Positions 5,838-9,969 of a stretch of 9,969 nt of DNA are shown one piece after another. Position 1 is the stretch's first letter. Each line of letters begins with the position of its first letter. The stretch comes from Promethearchaeota archaeon. GTDB lineage: Archaea; Asgardarchaeota; Lokiarchaeia; Sigynarchaeales; SOKP01. Made by a program: the position numbers and the translations under genes. Location: the NCBI GenBank assembly GCA_030620005.1, contig JAUXAJ010000200.1, positions 1 through 9,969 on the forward strand, read 5' to 3'. Below the pieces are notes generated by a model. The model saw only the letters and a program-made list of their open reading frames with translations. It was not told where the DNA came from and made no database searches.

Positions 5838-7256
5838 TTAATTAAAGTTTGGTTTCTTATCTTGCCACGGAGCAATTTCCTCGAAAGCCTGAGAAACTTG
5901 GAGCACTAATAAATCTTCAAATTGTTTTCCAACGATCTGCATACCAATTGGTGTTCCTTCACTTGACCAACCGCAAGGAATCGAAGCTGCTGGGAGACCC
6001 GTCATGTTAAATGGAAAAGTGTAATGCATGAAAGCCACGGGTGAGACATTCCGACTATTAATCTGAGGTGGATACATGATCCCTAATTCAAAAGCAGGAA
6101 CAGGAGCAGTTGGTGTAATTAAAATATCGTAATTTTTGAAATATTGGTTCATTGTAAAATATAATTTCTGCCTTTGTTCTCTTGCTTGACTAATATCAAT
6201 CGCAGAATAGGATAGACCAGCTTCAATCAATCTGATTAAATTTGGGCTGATATCCCCGCGTCTTTTTTGTAAGTCTTTTTTTAAATCATATCCATAACCA
6301 GCTGTCACTAAGGTATTAAATGACTTTTCGGGTTTTCTTATTTTAATGTTGGATTTTTCTACAGTCCAATCAAATTTCTCGAGCTTCTGAGCACTTTCAA
6401 TAACGACTTTTTCAACTTCTGGTTCAATTGCCTTTGAAAATCCCAAGCCAATAGAATATCCAATTTTAAGATTCTTTGGTTTCTCTTCGAGTTTTTCTAA
6501 ATAATTGATACCATCATCAGGGAAAGAATTTTTATCGTAGGGGTGATGTCCTTTCATAACAGTTAACATTAAGGCGGCATCTCTGACATACCGCACGAGT
6601 GGCCCGTAATGATCCATTGACCAAAACGCTATTCCAATCGGAGGATAGCGAGGGATGCGCCCAAATGTAGGTTTCAAACCATAAACGCCACAAAAACAAC
6701 TTGGAACTCTAATCGAACCCCCTCCGTCTGAGCCCAAAGCTAACGGTCCTAAACCGCTTGCCACCGAAGCTCCAGCACCTCCGCTGGAACCGCCAGAAGT
6801 TCTTTCTAAGTTCCACGGATTTAATGTTTTTCCAAAAATTAAATTATCTGTGACAGCCATATGCCCAAATTCAGGAGTATTAGTTTTTCCTAGCATCACG
6901 CAACCAGCATCCAGCAATCGTTGGACAGCAACATCGTTTTCTTCTGGAACGAAATTTTCATAGAGTTTTGAACCATAAGTGGTTCTAACTCCTTTAGTTT
7001 GCATTAAATCCTTGATTGACGTCGGGATTCCGTTTAAAAGCCCTAATCTTTCTCCCTTTTTAACAGCTCCGTCTGCTTTTTTTGCCGCTTCTCTCGCAAT
7101 ATCAAAAGTAGGAGTGCAATACGCGTTGATTTTAGGATTTATAAGGTTAATCCTTTCAATAATTGTCTCAGTTATTTCTTGAGATGTGAGTTCTTGACTT
7201 TCGATTTTTTTTTTCATTTCTACCGCAGACATGAAGCAAATATCTTCTTTACTCAT
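5838..7256 (-). CDS. Amidase (amidase-signature family), copy 1
   Basis: The 472-residue protein is an amidase-signature (AS) enzyme with a complete Ser-cisSer-Lys triad. Lys82 lies in SIKD, Ser157 in GGSSGG and Ser181 in GSDGGGSIR. The spacing (75 and 24 residues) is the same as in GatA. It should hydrolyse a carboxamide to an acid plus ammonia in the cytosol; the substrate is unknown. The GIPTSIKD, LGKTNTPEFG and IPCGWSSEGTPIGMQIVG blocks are all present. GatA of the Glu-tRNA amidotransferase is unlikely because no gatB or gatC lies nearby and there is a close paralogue next door. The ATG at 7254-7256 aligns exactly with the paralogue's start. The stop lies 24 bases from the converging nucleotidyltransferase stop. 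A TATATC-like sequence on the + strand (7298-7303) about 44 bases upstream may be its promoter. Confidence 0.9.
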   Translation of the reverse strand: MSKEDICFMSAVEMKKKIESQELTSQEITETIIERINLINPKINAYCTPTFDIAREAAKKADGAVKKGERLGLLNGIPTSIKDLMQTKGVRTTYGSKLYENFVPEENDVAVQRLLDAGCVMLGKTNTPEFGHMAVTDNLIFGKTLNPWNLERTSGGSSGGAGASVASGLGPLALGSDGGGSIRVPSCFCGVYGLKPTFGRIPRYPPIGIAFWSMDHYGPLVRYVRDAALMLTVMKGHHPYDKNSFPDDGINYLEKLEEKPKNLKIGYSIGLGFSKAIEPEVEKVVIESAQKLEKFDWTVEKSNIKIRKPEKSFNTLVTAGYGYDLKKDLQKRRGDISPNLIRLIEAGLSYSAIDISQAREQRQKLYFTMNQYFKNYDILITPTAPVPAFELGIMYPPQINSRNVSPVAFMHYTFPFNMTGLPAASIPCGWSSEGTPIGMQIVGKQFEDLLVLQVSQAFEEIAPWQDKKPNFN

Positions 7257-7360
7257 TATTCACACAATTTTTTTTTTGATTTTTTAGATTAAAATGTTAT
7301 ATCATCAAATTTAAATGATTGCTTTTTCTCACCAATCTTATTATTGTTATAACTATTAGT

Positions 7361-7396
7361 AAAAAGAAAAGAAGTTATTAAAAGAAAATTATTTTT
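7361..7396 (-). terminator. T-rich terminator after amidase copy 2
   Basis: Past the stop of the upstream amidase gene, the - strand is a pyrimidine-rich, T-run sequence (TTTTCTTTTAATAACTTCTT and on). It fits an archaeal U-tract terminator between the two paralogues, so they may be separate transcripts despite sharing a strand. Support is modest because the region is A+T-rich throughout. Confidence 0.35.
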
Positions 7397-8815
7397 TTAA
7401 TTAAAGCTGGGTTTTTTATCTTGCCATGGAGCGATTTCCTCGAAAGCTTTTGAAACTTGTAATACTGTCATATCATCGAACCTTTTCCCAACAATTTGCA
7501 TTCCTATAGGTAAACCATCGCTCGACCAACCACACGGGATTGACGCAGCCGGATTACCAGTCATGTTGAAAGGAAAAGTAAACGGCATCCAACCAGTGGG
7601 AGATACGCCCTTGCCGTTAATAGTTGTAGGTCCCATGATCCCTAGTTCAAAAGCAGTAACAGCAAGAGTGGGCGTAACTAATATGTCAATTTCTTTAAAA
7701 AGTTTATAGAATACTTGATAAATGTCATTTCGTTGTTTTATAGCTTTCATTACTGCTAGTCCCGAATAACCGATACCGACTTCGATTAATTTCACAAAGT
7801 TAGGGTCCATTTTGTCGCGCCATTCACTTAATTTAGGTTTAAAATCGTACGCTAACATACCAGTCCATAATGTATTGAAAGATAACGCCGCTTTTCTCAT
7901 TTTAATTTTTATTGATTCGACATTCCATCCAAAATCTTCGAATTTTTTTACTGAATTGATGACATTTTTCTCAACTTCAGGATCAATTGCTTTAGCGTAA
8001 CCTAAATCCATGGAGTAGCCAATTTTTAATTTTTTAGGTTTTTCGTTAATCCTATTTGTATAACTTACCTTATCTTCTGGCAAGGAACTTTTATCTCCAT
8101 CGTGAGGACCTTTAATTGCATCGAGCATTAGCGCAGCATCCTCTGTGTACCTGGTTATAGGACCGATGTGTTTTAGAAACTCTCCAAATAAGCGTTCTGA
8201 AGGATAACACGGCACTCTTCCATAACTAGGCTTATGACCAAATAACCCACAAAAGCTCGCAGGAGTCCTAATTGAGCCTCCTCCATCGGAACCTTGTGCT
8301 AAAATGCTCAATCCCAAAGCTTGCGCAGCCGCTGCACCTCCACTTGAGCCTCCGCAAGTTCTTTCTAAATTCCAAGGATTTTTTGTCGTTCCAAAAATTA
8401 AATTATCCGTCGCTCCTTTAAATCCAAACTCAGGCGTATTGGTTTTTCCTAAAATTACGATACCAGCGTCCTTTAATCGCTTTACAACGACATCGTCTTC
8501 TTCGGGTATAAAATTTTCAAACATTTTACTTCCAAATGTCGTTCTGATTCCTTTGGTTAAGTTTAGATCTTTAATTGAAGTCGGTATGCCATGTAGAGGT
8601 CCTAATTTATCACCCTTTTTAACGGCATCATCGGCCTTTTTCGCCATTTCTCTCGCTAAATCAAATGTAGGAGTACAATACGCGTTTATTATTGGATTAA
8701 TCTTTTCTATCCTTTCAATAATTGCTTCTGTTATTTCAACAGACGAAATTTCTTGCGTTTTAATTCTCTCTGCCATTTCGCAAGCAGACATGAAACAAAT
8801 ATCTTCTTTATTCAT
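7397..8815 (-). CDS. Amidase (amidase-signature family), copy 2
   Basis: This is a paralogue of the gene downstream (5838-7256), with exactly the same length (472 residues) and active-site positions: Lys82 (SIKD), Ser157 (GGSSGG), Ser181 (GSDGGGSIR). By hand count 44 of the first 60 residues are identical. The copies differ most in residues 200-215, after the shared GRxP (FGRIPRYPPI against YGRVPCYPSE), and around 320-360, parts that often line the substrate pocket in this family. Divergence of substrate after tandem duplication is therefore plausible but inferred. The enzyme is a cytosolic amide hydrolase of unknown substrate. The ATG is at 8813-8815; a TATA-like box about 30 bases upstream predicts a nearly leaderless mRNA. 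140 bases separate the two genes. Confidence 0.9.
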   Translation of the reverse strand: MNKEDICFMSACEMAERIKTQEISSVEITEAIIERIEKINPIINAYCTPTFDLAREMAKKADDAVKKGDKLGPLHGIPTSIKDLNLTKGIRTTFGSKMFENFIPEEDDVVVKRLKDAGIVILGKTNTPEFGFKGATDNLIFGTTKNPWNLERTCGGSSGGAAAAQALGLSILAQGSDGGGSIRTPASFCGLFGHKPSYGRVPCYPSERLFGEFLKHIGPITRYTEDAALMLDAIKGPHDGDKSSLPEDKVSYTNRINEKPKKLKIGYSMDLGYAKAIDPEVEKNVINSVKKFEDFGWNVESIKIKMRKAALSFNTLWTGMLAYDFKPKLSEWRDKMDPNFVKLIEVGIGYSGLAVMKAIKQRNDIYQVFYKLFKEIDILVTPTLAVTAFELGIMGPTTINGKGVSPTGWMPFTFPFNMTGNPAASIPCGWSSDGLPIGMQIVGKRFDDMTVLQVSKAFEEIAPWQDKKPSFN

Positions 8816-8840
8816 TTATATCATGTTCTTTACAATAATT

Positions 8841-8849
8841 TAATTATAA
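8841..8849 (-). promoter_or_regulatory. TATA-like box for amidase copy 2
   Basis: The - strand reads TTATAATTA, centred 30 bases before the ATG. That would place the transcript start within a few bases of the start codon. It lies in the divergent gap (8816-8993) shared with the secreted protein gene. Confidence 0.4.
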
Positions 8850-8993
8850 CAAAGATAGATTACATGTAATATAAATAATTGTTTGTTAAGACTTGAATTT
8901 CTTGATTTTTCAATAAAATTAAATTCATGACTTGATTATTAAAGATAATAAATTTAGATAAAATAAATCAAATTAATACTGTTTGATGGTAAT

Positions 8994-9668
8994 TTGAAAA
9001 GAGAACACGTTCTTATCTTCGTTATTTTATTTATAAATTTCACGACCATGTGCTTAACTGTAAAAGTGCACGCTCAAGAAGATTATACTTTACAAATACA
9101 CGAAAACGATACTTTTATATGGGAAGTTGAAGAATTGAACTTGCATAATTTTGAAAAAACATTTGGTTTTGTTCCTGCCTATGAAGAAGGCGATAGAATA
9201 AAAAAAACCGTTAGAAGTATTGAAGAATCCGGGGTTGGGTGGTATGTCACGATAGAGAACTGGGATTATGGAGCAGACTGGGAGGAAAGAGGTAAAACAA
9301 AGTATAATTTGGTATCGTCAAATCCTAGTAAGTACGACGATAATCTAATCATACCGACACCCGTTAATACTTATCTCGAAGAAGCCTTAGAATCTTTACC
9401 TACTTCATACTCATTACAAGATATAACTGTAACCAAGAGAACCAAGGAATATACAATGGTAAAAGAATACGATCCAAGAGGCATCGTGGTTTCAGAAGCC
9501 TATTACGACGACGACAACATTTTGATGGTAAAAGTGGAGGGAAAATTTCGGATCATCGAATTTCATACCAACTATTTCATTGGATTCATGGTAATTTCTA
9601 TATTAGGCTTAGTTTATACAATAATTTCTAAAAAAAAATACAAAACCTTGCATCCCTCCAATATCTAA
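8994..9668 (+). CDS. Secreted membrane-anchored protein of unknown function
   Basis: I do not recognise a family. The 224-residue protein has a signal peptide: KR at 2-3, a hydrophobic run over about 6-23, and a likely signal peptidase site after VHA (residue 27). An extracytoplasmic domain follows (about 28-193), rich in acidic and aromatic residues. It begins YTLQIHENDTFIWEVEELN, a pattern common in archaeal surface proteins, and has no cysteine. A single C-terminal membrane segment (about 194-211, YFIGFMVISILGL) leads to a short basic tail (SKKKYK), so the bulk faces outward. The start is TTG (8994-8996); a nearby ATG at 8986 is in another frame and hits a stop at once. The only in-frame ATG near the front (codon 19) would destroy the signal peptide. 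It is divergent from the amidases. Confidence 0.75.
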   Translation: MKREHVLIFVILFINFTTMCLTVKVHAQEDYTLQIHENDTFIWEVEELNLHNFEKTFGFVPAYEEGDRIKKTVRSIEESGVGWYVTIENWDYGADWEERGKTKYNLVSSNPSKYDDNLIIPTPVNTYLEEALESLPTSYSLQDITVTKRTKEYTMVKEYDPRGIVVSEAYYDDDNILMVKVEGKFRIIEFHTNYFIGFMVISILGLVYTIISKKKYKTLHPSNI

Positions 9669-9691
9669 GTCTACTTGAACCACCATTCTTT

Positions 9692-9712
9692 AGAGTCTTT
9701 TGGAAAGGCTCT
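9692..9712 (+). terminator. Hairpin downstream of the secreted protein gene
   Basis: AGAGTCTTT (9692-9700) and AAAGGCTCT (9704-9712) pair over nine positions with one T-G wobble and a TGG loop, 24 bases after the stop. It is not followed at once by a T-run, so it may protect the mRNA end or attenuate rather than terminate. T-rich DNA begins about 55 bases further on. Confidence 0.35.
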
Positions 9713-9862
9713 TGATGAAGGCACAATAAAAAGAAATTATAAAATTTAAAACACATTAGAGACAAGAATTTTTAATTTTTATAAAGATTTATAGATTTTA
9801 GATTTTTATAAAATTTCAACGAACAGTTGGTACAATATAAATTAAATAGTTATCATTTCTTA

Positions 9863-9875
9863 AGTATAATATTTA
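9863..9875 (+). promoter_or_regulatory. TATA-like box before the last gene
   Basis: AGTATAATATTTA lies about 32-44 bases before the ATG at 9907, giving a predicted short leader of about 10-15 bases. A GGTGA at 9876-9880 is 26 bases from the ATG, too far to be a ribosome binding site. Confidence 0.35.
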
Positions 9876-9906
9876 GGTGAAAGAAAACAGCTTAATATTA
9901 AATAAA

Positions 9907-9969
9907 ATGGAAAATTTTAAACTTAAAAAACTAGATAAATTTTCTGGTAGAAAAGGTCCATTAGTCTTT
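9907..9969 (+). CDS. Start of a gene running off the window; possibly cofactor-independent phosphoglycerate mutase
   Basis: An ATG at 9907-9909 opens 21 codons to the window end: MENFKLKKLDKFSGRKG, then PLVF. The GRKGPxVxV pattern leads into VVMDGVGIG in many 2,3-bisphosphoglycerate-independent phosphoglycerate mutases of the alkaline-phosphatase superfamily, where that Asp binds metal. The short lead-in (FKLxKxxxFxGRKGP) fits. If so, the enzyme interconverts 3- and 2-phosphoglycerate in glycolysis. The diagnostic MDG motif lies just past the window end, so this is a tentative call from very little sequence. Confidence 0.45.
   Translation, partial: MENFKLKKLDKFSGRKGPLVF

Noticed and set aside
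5838..8815. Amidases as GatA of the Glu/Asp-tRNA amidotransferase
   Set aside because: No gatB or gatC is nearby, and two close tandem paralogues point to general amidases.
8304..8843. A 179-codon + strand frame opposite amidase copy 2
   Set aside because: Its Pro/Ala/Ser-rich sequence mirrors conserved Gly-rich amidase codons; it is a shadow of the real gene.
1..9969. CRISPR array or other direct-repeat array
   Set aside because: No regularly spaced repeats were seen anywhere in the window; the only long similarity is between the two amidase genes.

Overview
The window is strongly A+T-rich and reads as archaeal. The clearest sign is a tRNA gene on the + strand (3274-3397) that folds only if two introns are removed. 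One intron sits at the canonical 37/38 site in a textbook bulge-helix-bulge motif, and the 3' CCA is not encoded. Further signs are GTG and TTG starts, little or no Shine-Dalgarno sequence, TATA-like boxes about 25-45 bases before start codons, and T-run terminators. The protein set (MBL hydrolase, amidases, a lipid kinase, a secreted protein with a C-terminal anchor) would suit an Asgard (Loki-like) archaeon, but that placement is inference.

Layout. 1-140 (+) is the 3' end of an IS200/IS605-type element: the TnpB C-terminal tail, with the right-end hairpin overlapping the stop codon. It has cut a GDSL/SGNH hydrolase gene (-) after 46 codons. 425-1387 (-) is a DAGK/YegS-type lipid kinase. 1585-2987 (-) holds a zinc MBL-fold hydrolase with a winged-helix-like tail. 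It is followed by a histone-deacetylase-like fragment that stops where the catalytic His-His should come. 3274-3397 (+) is tRNA-Arg(GCG). It converges on a HAD-superfamily hydrolase (3412-4176, -). 4177-4724 has no intact gene; it holds a probable GH51-like glycosidase remnant and a perfect 21-bp palindrome. 4725-5813 (+) is a sugar-1-phosphate nucleotidyltransferase with hexapeptide repeats. 5838-8815 (-) holds two tandem paralogous amidases of identical length, both with an intact Lys-Ser-Ser triad. 8994-9668 (+) is an unrecognised secreted, membrane-anchored protein. From 9907 (+) a gene runs off the window; its first 21 residues resemble the start of a cofactor-independent phosphoglycerate mutase.

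The genes do not form one pathway. The window looks like a loose series of short transcription units with several decaying genes (GDSL hydrolase, HDAC-like, GH51-like) and a mobile-element scar. The best candidates for a second look are the two-intron tRNA-Arg and the TnpB element. The DNA just past the element's right end, which would serve as its guide, lies in the hydrolase gene it interrupts.
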